Shown: piece after piece, positions 18,014 through 27,013 of the stretch
Layout: each line of letters opens with the position of its first letter
Numbering within the stretch: the first letter of the stretch is position 1
Origin: Nitrosovibrio sp. Nv6
GTDB lineage: Bacteria > Pseudomonadota > Gammaproteobacteria > Burkholderiales > Nitrosomonadaceae
Direction of reading: 5' to 3'
Length of the DNA: 64,000 bases
NCBI RefSeq assembly: GCF_900110495.1
Contig: NZ_FODX01000006.1
Coordinates: 124,001 to 188,000, forward strand
Made by a program: the position numbers and the translations under genes
Notes under the pieces: generated by a model
Told to the model about the DNA's origin: nothing
The model's database searches: none
The model's input: the letters and a program-made list of their open reading frames with translations, nothing else

Positions 18014-18901
18014 TTATAAAGGCCGGCATTCCAGATTTTGATGAAGCCCAAATTCTTTCGAGCTCTTCACAGGTATGGTGTCTCCCGTCACGCGAATGAT
18101 GGAAACCTGGTAATCCAGCGATTTCCATAGATCGAGCACATCATCTGACGAGCAGTTGGCTCGTGCCAGATTGTCCAGGTCTAGCTCCATGAAGACAAGC
18201 GGGCGGAAGCGTGTGATTGTTTCCCTGGCGCCCTCCAGTGCCTTTATTTCAGCTCCCTCAATGTCGATTTTGATGACGTCCACGCGTTTTAGGGTCTGAT
18301 CCTGGACATAGTCGTCCAAACGGATTAACGTTACCGCCTCGGAAACCTGCCGTGTCTCTTCCCCGTGGGCAGTATAAAGGCTGGCTGCGCCGCTGTTATT
18401 CATCTGTCCCGCATGCGAGGGCAGGAAAAGAACGGCTTCACCTGGCTGGTCGTAGAGCCCCCTCCGGTTGAGAACGATGTTTTCGAAGCCGTTCAATTCG
18501 ATATTGCGAGCGAGTCGGGCAAAATGATGGGCGCTTGGCTCAAAGGCATGCACTTGCCCACGGTAGGCCCGACGGGCTGCCACAAGTGTAAAGCTGCCGA
18601 TATTGGCTCCCACGTCGATGAAAACCCCGTTCATAGGTAAATGACGCTTGAGAAGCACGACGACGCCTTCATCGGCTTCCTGAAAGCCTTGCCAGAATAT
18701 CTGAGACTCGATGTGGTCCGAAAGCAAGGTGACGATCCGGATATTGTCATCAAAAGTGGTTTCCAGCTCCAAAGGGGGATCAATCCGGGAGAAGCTTCTC
18801 CGGAGCCTCAGTATAAGCCTCCATGCCCAATGCTTTAAAACATCTGATCCAAGTGCGTTGCGTACAATAGTTTGCAACAGGCGAGCCCACACTTTTAACA
18901 T
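18014..18901 (-). CDS. FkbM family methyltransferase
   Basis: A 295-residue protein with a clear FkbM domain: GVFIDVGANIGSFTLVAARR (SAM-binding motif I), QVHAFEPSAHHFARL, and VDVIKIDIEGAEIKALEGA as the signature acidic loop. The N-terminal 60 residues are basic and poorly conserved. It lies between a GT4 glycosyltransferase and a second FkbM-like protein on the same strand, which suggests O-methylation of a sugar that the neighbouring enzyme handles. Confidence 0.87.
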   Translation of the reverse strand: MLKVWARLLQTIVRNALGSDVLKHWAWRLILRLRRSFSRIDPPLELETTFDDNIRIVTLLSDHIESQIFWQGFQEADEGVVVLLKRHLPMNGVFIDVGANIGSFTLVAARRAYRGQVHAFEPSAHHFARLARNIELNGFENIVLNRRGLYDQPGEAVLFLPSHAGQMNNSGAASLYTAHGEETRQVSEAVTLIRLDDYVQDQTLKRVDVIKIDIEGAEIKALEGARETITRFRPLVFMELDLDNLARANCSSDDVLDLWKSLDYQVSIIRVTGDTIPVKSSKEFGLHQNLECRPL

Positions 18902-18973
18902 TTGCCGTCGTGACCTCTAAAAACCATCATGAATAAACCACCGACAGGCCTGCCTTTGCGGATCCGCTGCCAT

Positions 18974-20002
18974 TCATCGGCTTTGCCCCACCTGCGCCGC
19001 CGCGTATAGCACTTTGGCATGGCATTCCGCACTCCTTTCCCAGGAAAAGTCGGCGGCTCTGCGCATGCCTGCAGCGGCTCGTTCCGGCCTTAGGTCGGGT
19101 TTGCTACAAACAAGCTGCATGGCTTCCAGTAATGCTCTTTCATCGCGCGGATCGACAGTCAAAGCCGCCGCTCCGGCAACTTCGGGGCATGCCGAAACAT
19201 TCGATGTGATAACGGGACATCCAGACGCCATGGCTTCGACGATAGGCATGCCGAAGCCCTCATACAGAGATGGAAAGACGAAAGCGAGCGCACGACGATA
19301 AAGCTGTGCCAACTCCTCTGTCGTCAGGACATTCGAGAGCACCCTCACGCCGTCGATTTTTTCATACCGGCCGGCACTATTTTTTGGAAGTTTTAGCACA
19401 AGTTCAACATCATGGTTGCGCCTGAGCCGGCGAAAAGCCCGCACAATCCGATGGATATTTTTACGTGGCTCGTCATTGGAGATATGAAAGAAATAGGTTT
19501 CCGGTTCCATTCCGGAGCGAGGCGTGAATATCTTCTCATCCACCCCGTGATGGCAAACATGAATCCTTTCGGCGGGAACGCCCGTGAACCGTATCGCTTC
19601 TACTTTCACAAAAGCAGAAACAGCGATAATACCGGCTACTCCGGTATGTGTCTCATGCCAGAGGGCGCGCTTGCGTCTGGCATATCGGTCGGACATGATC
19701 AGACCTTTAAAGGTGCGGAAATACTCCCATCCGTTGAGCGCCACGGGGGCGAATCCATGGACCGTTACTACCAAGGGAGGAAGGTGGCTTCCCAGCAGAA
19801 ACTCGGGAGGGGGATTGCCCCCGCCGGAACGAATATCCCAAAGAACATCCACCGATTTCGGCAGGTTCCTCCTGTCTGCGAATGGTATGACTATCACGCC
19901 ATGCCTGGGCAGACATCTCTGGACATTCTCGGCATAAACCCTGAAGCTCTGAGGAATTTCAGGTCCGTGATAAACGCCAACACGCAGTCCGATAACTGTC
20001 AT
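18974..20002 (-). CDS. GT4/GT1-type glycosyltransferase
   Basis: A 342-residue GT-B glycosyltransferase. The N-terminal half has TVHGFAPVALNGWEYF. Then follow the linker HVCHHGVDEKIFTP, SNDEPRKNIHRIVRAFRRL as donor-binding strand, and FVFPSLYEGFGMPIVEAMAS with the conserved glutamates of the EX7E motif. It is the first gene of a minus-strand run and diverges from the GT2 gene at 20362 across 359 bp. The role is addition of a sugar, probably to the glycan methylated by the FkbM proteins downstream. Confidence 0.88.
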   Translation of the reverse strand: MTVIGLRVGVYHGPEIPQSFRVYAENVQRCLPRHGVIVIPFADRRNLPKSVDVLWDIRSGGGNPPPEFLLGSHLPPLVVTVHGFAPVALNGWEYFRTFKGLIMSDRYARRKRALWHETHTGVAGIIAVSAFVKVEAIRFTGVPAERIHVCHHGVDEKIFTPRSGMEPETYFFHISNDEPRKNIHRIVRAFRRLRRNHDVELVLKLPKNSAGRYEKIDGVRVLSNVLTTEELAQLYRRALAFVFPSLYEGFGMPIVEAMASGCPVITSNVSACPEVAGAAALTVDPRDERALLEAMQLVCSKPDLRPERAAAGMRRAADFSWERSAECHAKVLYAAAQVGQSR

Positions 20003-20361
20003 TTGATTAATTTCCCGCCAAGACGTATTTTATTGTCAAGCTATGATTCAGGTAGCCCAGGCGTACGTGTTAATTTTATTAAAAAATAGTTTTTATGATT
20101 TATCGAGATGCAGAGTATTTGTGTTCCTCATTCTCAAAAGCGAAAAGTGAAATTCGCGCGATAGTCGCAAATGCCATAATTTCTTCCTGCACGGTGAATG
20201 AGCTATCAGTTTTCTGCAAAAAAGAGCGAGAGTCTCCGGGGCTGTAGATGACTTATAATGTCGCGATCATCTCAAGCGCATATACAAAACTTCCAACTTC
20301 CGAATCCTAGAGGTCAAGGTTAAACCTCTTGAGTATACCAATAAGAGAAATCTCTTCCAGC
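20003..20361. other. Divergent intergenic region
   Basis: About 360 bases between the divergent GT4 (minus) and GT2 (plus) genes. It is AT-richer than its neighbours and should contain both promoters, but no single -35/-10 pair stood out. The frame of the GT2 gene is open back to TTG 20329, so part of this may be coding. Confidence 0.5.
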
Positions 20362-21303
20362 ATGGCAGTGTTTGCGCCTACTGTTTCCATCATTATTCCT
20401 ACCTATAATTGTGAGGCCTATATCGCCGAGACGCTCAATAGCGTGCTCAGCCAGACTCTCAGGAATATTGAACTGATCATAGTCGACGACGGTTCCACAG
20501 ATCGTACACTGGATATCGTGGCCTCCTACGGCTCACCCGTCCGGCTCCTGAGGCAGGCAAATTCAGGTGTATGCGCAGCCCGCAACTACGGGATCCGGGA
20601 GGCGGCTGGCCGATATATCTGCCTGATGGACCATGACGACTACTGGTTTCCCGATAAGCTTGCGCTTCAGGTGGAGCAGATGGAGGCGCATCCGGAAATC
20701 GGATTGGTCTACAGCTCATTTATCTGGTGGCATCCCGACGAAAAAGGCATGTTTCCCGGTCCTGACAGCTTTGAGGCGGCGTCATTCCCCGCCGGCATCG
20801 ATGAGGAGTTTTCGGGCTGGATTTATCACCAGCTTTTACTTGATTGCTGGATATTGACCAGCGCAGCCTTGATACGCGCGGAGGTGTTCGATAAATGCGG
20901 GGTATACGACGAATCTCTTCCTTATAGCGAGGATTGGGATCTCTGGCTGCGCATTTCGCGCGAGTATCCGGTTATCAAGTTGAATAAACCCTTGACGCTA
21001 TATCGCCAACACCCACAACAGGGAAACCGCATGGCGAGGGATATCGATTATCGGACCGAACTGCTATGGAGTGCAGCCACAAAATGGGGATTATGCAGTC
21101 GCGATGGCCGTTGCATTACCAAGCGTAAGTTCGTACAGAATATCGCCTGCTACCAGATGGAATTCGGCCTTAGGCATCTTGCGTCGGGCAATCTGAAGAT
21201 CGCCAATCATTCCTTGGTGAAGGCCTGGCTGAAGCACCCAGTCAAGTTGAAAACGCTTGCATATATCCCTGCCGGGTTACTGGGGTGGCGGCCGAAGTGG
21301 TAG
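20362..21303 (+). CDS. GT2 family glycosyltransferase
   Basis: A 313-residue GT-A glycosyltransferase. The ATG at 20362 gives MAVFAPTVSIIIPTYNCEAY, the usual N-terminus; a TTG 11 codons upstream is an alternative. Motifs are LIIVDDGSTDRTLDI and the DxD variant CLMDHDDYWFPDKLALQ, with a later EDWDLWLRISREYP acceptor-side motif. There are no transmembrane helices, so it is a cytosolic enzyme acting at the membrane face. It is convergent with the sulfotransferase gene. Donor and acceptor are unknown. Confidence 0.87.
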   Translation: MAVFAPTVSIIIPTYNCEAYIAETLNSVLSQTLRNIELIIVDDGSTDRTLDIVASYGSPVRLLRQANSGVCAARNYGIREAAGRYICLMDHDDYWFPDKLALQVEQMEAHPEIGLVYSSFIWWHPDEKGMFPGPDSFEAASFPAGIDEEFSGWIYHQLLLDCWILTSAALIRAEVFDKCGVYDESLPYSEDWDLWLRISREYPVIKLNKPLTLYRQHPQQGNRMARDIDYRTELLWSAATKWGLCSRDGRCITKRKFVQNIACYQMEFGLRHLASGNLKIANHSLVKAWLKHPVKLKTLAYIPAGLLGWRPKW

Positions 21304-21400
21304 ATAGGCTTGTGTAGCGTTTTCGAGCGCTTATAGCGTTCTTGGAACGGTTAACCAGTTGGGGTAACGTGACACGTTTTTCATCACGGATGAGGCAGTC

Positions 21401-22384
21401 TCAATACTTGCGTACCCATTTTTCGATCAACCATACGGGCTTGACAAGCAGCCAGCTCCAGGAAGTATAAATTCGAAAGAACTTGGTCCTGTAGTCCGCG
21501 CGCTCCTGATTAAGATAACGGATCTGCTCAAGCAGTTCCACATTCCATTTTTGCCGATAAGCCGAAAAATCAGCTGCGACACTGTCGATCATTTCATGCT
21601 GATGCTCGCTTTCAACCGTCATTTCCTTGAAAATTCGATATAGCTTGTGAGCCATCAATGACAGTGCTTCGTTTGCATTCCCCGGCATTGCCAGTACATC
21701 GGCTTTATGGTGACGAAGATCAGGAGAAACAAATTCACTGATATTTTCGCTCGCATCATTTACCGATACAGGAAAGACGAGATTGGCTTCCCGCTCTATT
21801 CTGGACAATACCTCAGCAGGATTCTTGACAACCTGATCAAAATCAATAAAAACGCGTGGCAGCCCCCTGGAATACAACTCGGCAGACAGCGAGTGGCTTA
21901 GCCACAAGATCAGTGCCTTTTCCCGGGAAAATCCGTCCCGTTTCTGCAAGGATGCAACCACCTCGAACGGGTTTCTGTTCATACAGATAAAAGTTGGTTT
22001 AATCTGCCGGGCATTCAGGAGGGGAAGCCACAATGGCAGCAATCGGCACATGCGGGGATCCTTGAGTGCCCAGATATAAGCGTCCGAAAAATCGCGTTCC
22101 ACCAGTTTATCCAGCCGGTCAATAAACGGCTGAATCACGTCAGCCTCCAGCCATTTGTCGCACAAGGGCAACAGATCATCCCACTGAGAGCCCAGGCTTA
22201 ATAGTATTTCATCGTGTGTATCGACAATGTCCTCATGCTCCCAGAAACCTTTTTCGTTAACGCCCTTCTGGGGTGCATACAAACGCCTTCCCATCTTGAC
22301 GCCGACGTGGCTCAGCAGCCCTGTCAGCAATGAAGTGCCGCTACGATGCATTCCCAAAATGATCAGCGCATTGTTATTGCTCAC
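21401..22384 (-). CDS. Sulfotransferase family protein
   Basis: A 327-residue protein with the 5'-phosphosulfate-binding loop near the N-terminus (ALIILGMHRSGTSLLTGLL) and a later region with WALKDPRMCRLLPLW and ICMNRNPFEVVASL, matching the 3'-phosphate-binding part of Sulfotransfer_3-type enzymes. The family moves sulfate from PAPS to a hydroxyl, often on a sugar. The APS kinase gene cysC lies about 700 bp away in the divergent direction and can make PAPS, so sulfation of the exopolysaccharide is a reasonable inference. The C-terminal 60 residues are helical and positively charged. Confidence 0.82.
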   Translation of the reverse strand: MSNNNALIILGMHRSGTSLLTGLLSHVGVKMGRRLYAPQKGVNEKGFWEHEDIVDTHDEILLSLGSQWDDLLPLCDKWLEADVIQPFIDRLDKLVERDFSDAYIWALKDPRMCRLLPLWLPLLNARQIKPTFICMNRNPFEVVASLQKRDGFSREKALILWLSHSLSAELYSRGLPRVFIDFDQVVKNPAEVLSRIEREANLVFPVSVNDASENISEFVSPDLRHHKADVLAMPGNANEALSLMAHKLYRIFKEMTVESEHQHEMIDSVAADFSAYRQKWNVELLEQIRYLNQERADYRTKFFRIYTSWSWLLVKPVWLIEKWVRKY

Positions 22385-23073
22385 TCAAACCTCTGTTCAT
22401 TCAGACCAAGGTGCCGTTATTCGTCTAATACGGATGCCGACAAAATTTCCTTAATCGGCAAGAAAATCTCATTCGAAGCAAACGGAGCATATGGCGTACG
22501 TATTGCAGCGCGCGCGTATAGATAGCTAACTCCAGCGCAACCCCGCACCCGCCATCTCTCGCCTAGGCAATCGCGCCATCCTGGTTTACGTGATATGCCT
22601 ATCCGCGAGTAGTCGCATGCATATAATGGCACGCCGGCTAAAACCTTATCCGCATTTTAGTTCAACTTTCAATGGCTACGCGAAAGTCGCCCATAATTCT
22701 GTATTGTGCGAGTAGAAGCTTGCTGCCATAATTATTTGAACTTCTTGTTGATCAATAAAAGCTATACGCTCAATCTGTACGCGAAGTTCGGGTAGAGCAA
22801 TCAGCCATGGAATTTCGTTGAATACGTCAGGACAAACTCCTCCAGCATTTTCATCGCGCGATAGCTGCCCAATTATCCCACTGGACCTCATATTATTATT
22901 ATCACTTCAGTTTCAGATGAAAGAAGCTGACTGCAGAAGACGAAACGTTTTCCTCAATCTTGAACCGCACCGCAAGCTGATTAACTGAATAGATCAAAGG
23001 TCGCGGCTTGAGCCGTTAGATTGTATTGATACAGATATAATTCAGGTCGAAAAAAAAGCTCGAGGCTAAAGAC
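22385..23073. other. Divergent intergenic region, no gene seen
   Basis: About 690 bases between the sulfotransferase and cysC genes. Short ORFs exist on the minus strand but none has a ribosome site or recognisable sequence. A TATAAT hexamer at 23036-23041 lies 33 bases before cysC, but no -35 box at proper spacing was found. Confidence 0.5.
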
Positions 23074-23748
23074 ATGAATAAAAGTACCAATACCGTGTGG
23101 CACAGTGCCACAATTACCCGCGGCCACCGGGAAAGGTTGAACGTACATCGTTCGGTGGTATTGTGGTTCACTGGTCTTTCCGGCTCGGGTAAATCCACTT
23201 TGGCGCATGCGGTGGAGGACAGGCTTTATCAGTTGGGCTGCCGCACGTTTGTGCTGGACGGCGACAATGTGCGGCAGGGTTTATGTTCGGACCTCGGTTT
23301 TTCGGTTCAGGATCGATCCGAAAACATCCGCCGTATAAGCGAGGCGGCAAAACTTCTGGTCGAGTCCGGGGTGATCGCCATGACCGCGTTTATTTCGCCG
23401 TTCCGAGCCGACCGCCAGCGGGCGCGCAGTATTTTTCCACACGGGGATTTCATCGAAATCTTTTGTGAAGCCAGTCTGGACGTATGCGAGCATCGTGATA
23501 TAAAAGGTTTGTACAAGCGGGCCCGGGCTGGCGAGGTAAAGGAGTTTACGGGAATCTCATCACCGTATGAGGCGCCCGTTAATCCAGAGCTGGCGGTAAG
23601 GACGGGGGAACTGCCGCTTGAAGATTGCGTTGCGCAGGTGATCGAATATCTGCAGCAGCGCAATGTCTTCAGGCAAAGCCCGAATGGCAAAGATGAAAGC
23701 AGCGATCAAAAGGGCCGGGCAGAAATCGTTAGTCATAGGGCAGATTGA
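23074..23748 (+). CDS. cysC: Adenylylsulfate (APS) kinase
   Basis: A 224-residue CysC. The Walker A motif is GLSGSGKST (residues 34-42), followed by [18 protein letters not shown] and the family signature [11 protein letters not shown], then [13 protein letters not shown]. It phosphorylates APS at the 3'-OH with ATP to give PAPS in the cytosol. No cysDN, cysH or cysI lies nearby, so the gene is outside a normal assimilation operon. With a sulfotransferase beside it, the more likely role is PAPS supply for glycan sulfation. The last 25 residues are charged and probably disordered. Confidence 0.93.
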   Translation: MNKSTNTVWHSATITRGHRERLNVHRSVVLWFTGLSGSGKSTLAHAVEDRLYQLGCRTFVLDGDNVRQGLCSDLGFSVQDRSENIRRISEAAKLLVESGVIAMTAFISPFRADRQRARSIFPHGDFIEIFCEASLDVCEHRDIKGLYKRARAGEVKEFTGISSPYEAPVNPELAVRTGELPLEDCVAQVIEYLQQRNVFRQSPNGKDESSDQKGRAEIVSHRAD

Positions 23749-23873
23749 CGGTTTATTTTGATGAAACTCAATCGGATCAGGACATCACAGTTAACGATGA
23801 TTCTCCGCGATATCCTCTTCTTTGTTTTGTATCGTAAAGAGACGCGAATGGCTCCAAATCCCGGCGTGCCAGC

Positions 23874-25220
23874 ATGAGGGACGTTCTCGTCACGCTGATC
23901 GTCTTTGGCTGGCTGCCCCTGGTCTTCAAAAAGCCGTATATGGGCGCGTTGATGTGGGTGTGGATCAGTGTCATGAACCCGCATACCCAAGGGTGGGGAT
24001 TTGCTACCACATTTCCGTTTGCCGCAATTATTGGGGGCGTGACAATAATCTGTCTCGCATTCTCGAAGGAGGAGAAAAGTTTCCCCATCACCCCGGTTAC
24101 CGGTGTCTTTATCTTTTTCGTATTATGGATGAATGTGACCTCGTTTTTTGCTATTTATCCAGACGAAATCTACGACCAGTGGAACAAGGTCATGAAGATC
24201 ATGCTGATGACTTTTGTGGTGTTCATGCTCATCAAGACAAAAAAACATATTCAGCTTCTCATCTGGACCATAGTCATCTCCCTGGCATATTACGGCGTCA
24301 AGGGCGGCATTTTTACGATAGTAGGTGGTGGAGTGCATATGGTCTTGGGGCCTCAAGGAACTTTCATTGGGGGAAATAATGAAATTGCGCTGGCGCTTAT
24401 CATGACCATTCCCCTGATGCACTATCTGCAAACCATTTCCCCGAGCATTTGGGTGCGCCACGGCTTGACGGCCGCCATGTTGCTTTGCGCGCTCGCCGCG
24501 CTGGGCTCCTACTCGCGCGGGGCTCTGCTGGCGCTCGCCGCGATGGGGGCATTTCTATGGCTTAAAAGTCGGCACAAGGTCCGCATCGGAATGCTGTTGA
24601 TCCTGGCTATTCCCCCGGCAATCGCGTTCATGCCCGAGCAATGGTCAGAAAGAATGGATTCGATTAATTCATATGAAGAGGACGGCTCCGTTCAGGGGCG
24701 TTTCAACGCCTGGTGGATGGCCTATAATCTGGCCAAGGAACGGCCATTGACCGGCGGCGGTTTTGAGGTGATTACCCCTGAACTGTTTTACCTTTATGCG
24801 CCCCATCCAACTGACTTGCACGCTGCCCATAGCATTTATTTTCAGGCGCTCGGCGAACATGGTTTTGTCGGGCTCGGATTGTACCTGCTACTGGGACTCT
24901 TAACATGGCGGACAGGTTCATGGATCATCCGAAATACGAAAAACCTTGAAGAATACAGGTGGGCCTCCAACCTGGCGACGATGATTCAGGTGTCCCTCAT
25001 TGGCTTTGCCACAGGCGGAGCATTTCTCAGCCTGCTCTATTTTGATGTGCCATATTATCTCATGGGGGTCATGGTGGCGACTCGTTTCCTGGTGGCAAAA
25101 GAATTGAAGCAGAAAGGCTCGTCAGTTTCCGATAAAAAAGGTGCGGATTCTACAGGTCAATTTGGGCAGATAAGCCCGGCACAACCCCAGCCCCAGCCGA
25201 TTGCTCGGGATTCGGGCTAG
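23874..25220 (+). CDS. O-antigen-ligase/polymerase-like protein, exosortase-A-associated
   Basis: A 448-residue membrane protein with about ten to twelve helices and a large periplasmic loop in the second half (around ERMDSINSYEEDGSVQGR, then HPTDLHAAHSIYFQALGEHG), the layout of the Wzy_C/WaaL superfamily. The start MRDVLVTLIVFGWLPLVFKK and the following WISVMNPHTQGWGF match the putative O-glycosylation ligase linked to exosortase A systems (TIGR03097-like). It would join or polymerise lipid-linked glycan units in the periplasm. Together with the GT4 at 2253-3470 it marks the locus as PEP-CTERM/exosortase-related, although no exosortase gene is in the window. Confidence 0.87.
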   Translation: MRDVLVTLIVFGWLPLVFKKPYMGALMWVWISVMNPHTQGWGFATTFPFAAIIGGVTIICLAFSKEEKSFPITPVTGVFIFFVLWMNVTSFFAIYPDEIYDQWNKVMKIMLMTFVVFMLIKTKKHIQLLIWTIVISLAYYGVKGGIFTIVGGGVHMVLGPQGTFIGGNNEIALALIMTIPLMHYLQTISPSIWVRHGLTAAMLLCALAALGSYSRGALLALAAMGAFLWLKSRHKVRIGMLLILAIPPAIAFMPEQWSERMDSINSYEEDGSVQGRFNAWWMAYNLAKERPLTGGGFEVITPELFYLYAPHPTDLHAAHSIYFQALGEHGFVGLGLYLLLGLLTWRTGSWIIRNTKNLEEYRWASNLATMIQVSLIGFATGGAFLSLLYFDVPYYLMGVMVATRFLVAKELKQKGSSVSDKKGADSTGQFGQISPAQPQPQPIARDSG

Positions 25221-25308
25221 GACATGGGTATCGCTATCGGAAGAACTGGAAGCCGCAGTTCCTCTACCGATCATCTGGCCGCTCTGGCCGTATTTCCGGG
25301 TCTTGTCT

Positions 25309-26331
25309 ATGGAAACGCCTGAGCCGGGCTACGCGCAAGCCCCTGTCAAGCCTATTCAACCACGGCTCACCTCGCCGAGCCGCGCGCTCCTGCAACTATT
25401 TTCGCCAGGTGGTTTGCGCAGCCGTTTGTCCATATTGATCTATCATCGTGTGCTGCCTCAGCAGGATCCATTGTTTCCAGGCGAGGGTGACGCCAAATCC
25501 TTCGACCGGCAAATAGGACACCTTGCAGCCTGCTTCAGGATCATACCGCTGGGTGACGCAGTCCAGGGCCTGCGTAAGGGGAAGCTGCCGCCGCGTGCCG
25601 CCTGTATCACCTTTGATGACGGCTATGCGGATAACGCGGAAATCGCCTTGCCAATTCTGCAAAAACATGGAGTCTCCGCCACTTTTTTTGTTGCGGCCAG
25701 TTTCCTTGACGGCGGGAGGATGTTTAATGACACTGTGATAGAATTAATCCGTTATGCGCCGGGCAGTACTGTTGATCTTGAGAGTTTAGGCCTGGGAAAG
25801 TTTGAGCTCGGAACAATTCCCCAACGCCGCCAAGCCATCTATCACCTGCTAAGCAGGCTCAAGTACTTACCTCCCGCATCGAGGCAATCGAAGGTGGAGG
25901 CTATGTGTGCGCTCATCCCCGTCGTCCCCGCCACCAATCTCATGATGACCTCGGATCAGGTCAGGATATTGCATGCGGCAGGGATGGAAATTGGCGGACA
26001 CACCGCCAGTCATCCCATTCTGGCGCAAATGGAAAATAGCGCAGCTTGCGCCGACATTGCCACTGGCAAAGAGATGCTCGAGGGAATTATCCGCGCGCCG
26101 GTGCGGCTTTTTGCTTACCCAAACGGCAAGCCGGGGCAGGACTATTTACCGGATCATGTTAGTATGGTCAGGAATCTGGGCTTTGATGCGGCGGTCTCAA
26201 CCGCCCATGGAGCAGCAAGAACGGGCAGCGATCTGTTTCAATTGCCGCGATTTACCCCGTGGGACCGAGAGCCGGTACGTTTTACCCTGCGGATGGTTCA
26301 AAACCTGCTCAGGGCAGTAGAAACGGTATAG
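25309..26331 (+). CDS. NodB-type polysaccharide deacetylase
   Basis: A 340-residue protein starting at ATG 25309; the frame is open back to 25201, but that part overlaps the previous gene. The NodB domain has RLSILIYHRVLP, then CITFDDGYADN (motif 1, Asp103-Asp104) and GGHTASHPIL (motif 2, His231 and His235), followed by FAYPNGKPGQDY. The family removes N- or O-acetyl groups from polysaccharides with a divalent metal. No signal peptide is visible, so it may act in the cytosol on a lipid-linked precursor, or be exported by an unseen route. Confidence 0.88.
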   Translation: METPEPGYAQAPVKPIQPRLTSPSRALLQLFSPGGLRSRLSILIYHRVLPQQDPLFPGEGDAKSFDRQIGHLAACFRIIPLGDAVQGLRKGKLPPRAACITFDDGYADNAEIALPILQKHGVSATFFVAASFLDGGRMFNDTVIELIRYAPGSTVDLESLGLGKFELGTIPQRRQAIYHLLSRLKYLPPASRQSKVEAMCALIPVVPATNLMMTSDQVRILHAAGMEIGGHTASHPILAQMENSAACADIATGKEMLEGIIRAPVRLFAYPNGKPGQDYLPDHVSMVRNLGFDAAVSTAHGAARTGSDLFQLPRFTPWDREPVRFTLRMVQNLLRAVETV

Positions 26332-26387
26332 CGACCATTTCAAGATATGGTATTACGAATTTCTAACGAACCCATTATATTCAACTT

Positions 26388-26861
26388 ATGGATAGGCCCA
26401 TTACGGGTTTCGAGCTCGACAACGAGGGAGATCCCATAGCGCTTCTCAGTTGCGGGCATACGCAGCATGTTCGGCATAATCCGCCATTTATCAATCGCCC
26501 CTGGGTTACTACCGAGGAAGGCCGCAACAGCATGATGGGACAGATGCTCAACTGTGTTCGCTGCGATAAATTCGAACTGCCCGATAATTTTATTCCCTAC
26601 AAGCGGACATCGGTCTTTACCGAGGAATCTGTTCCCGGCGCATTGAGAAAAGATCACTCCACGAAAACCGGTGTGTGGGGAAAGATTGTCGTGGAAGAAG
26701 GAAAACTTCGCTATCGCGTATCCGACCTGGGGGCGGACGTGGAATTATCTCCGGACAACACCGGAATTGTCATTCCGGAAGTTCTGCATAATGTGGAACC
26801 GCTGGGCGCAGTCCGTTTTTTCGTGGAATTCTATCGGGCGCCGGATAAGGCTGCGCAATGA
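26388..26861 (+). CDS. DUF3565-DUF1971 fusion protein
   Basis: A 157-residue protein with two small domains. Residues 1-65 have the DUF3565 pattern: ITGFELDNEGDPIALLSCGH, HVRHNPPF, a W, and LNCVRCDKFELP with a CxxC pair that could bind a metal. Residues 70-150 resemble the DUF1971/TehB N-terminal cupin-like fold: RTSVFTEESVPGALRKDHST, GVWGKIVVEEGKLRY and IVIPEVLHNVEPLG. Each half is often encoded alone. DUF1971 proteins are linked to tellurite resistance by annotation only; no function is firmly known. The gene stands alone, with no TehA or TehB partner. Confidence 0.78.
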   Translation: MDRPITGFELDNEGDPIALLSCGHTQHVRHNPPFINRPWVTTEEGRNSMMGQMLNCVRCDKFELPDNFIPYKRTSVFTEESVPGALRKDHSTKTGVWGKIVVEEGKLRYRVSDLGADVELSPDNTGIVIPEVLHNVEPLGAVRFFVEFYRAPDKAAQ

Positions 26862-27013
26862 TTATAAAGCCGTAGGGTATAGGTAGCGGACGCAGAAATT
26901 GCATTGTGTTATCTGGCTTCCGGATTGAGTCCGTTGTCAGCGCGAGCGGGTGATTTTTTCCTGATACGGCAAACACCGTCATTCTCGGAGTGGATATACG
27001 GTATCTTTGAACG

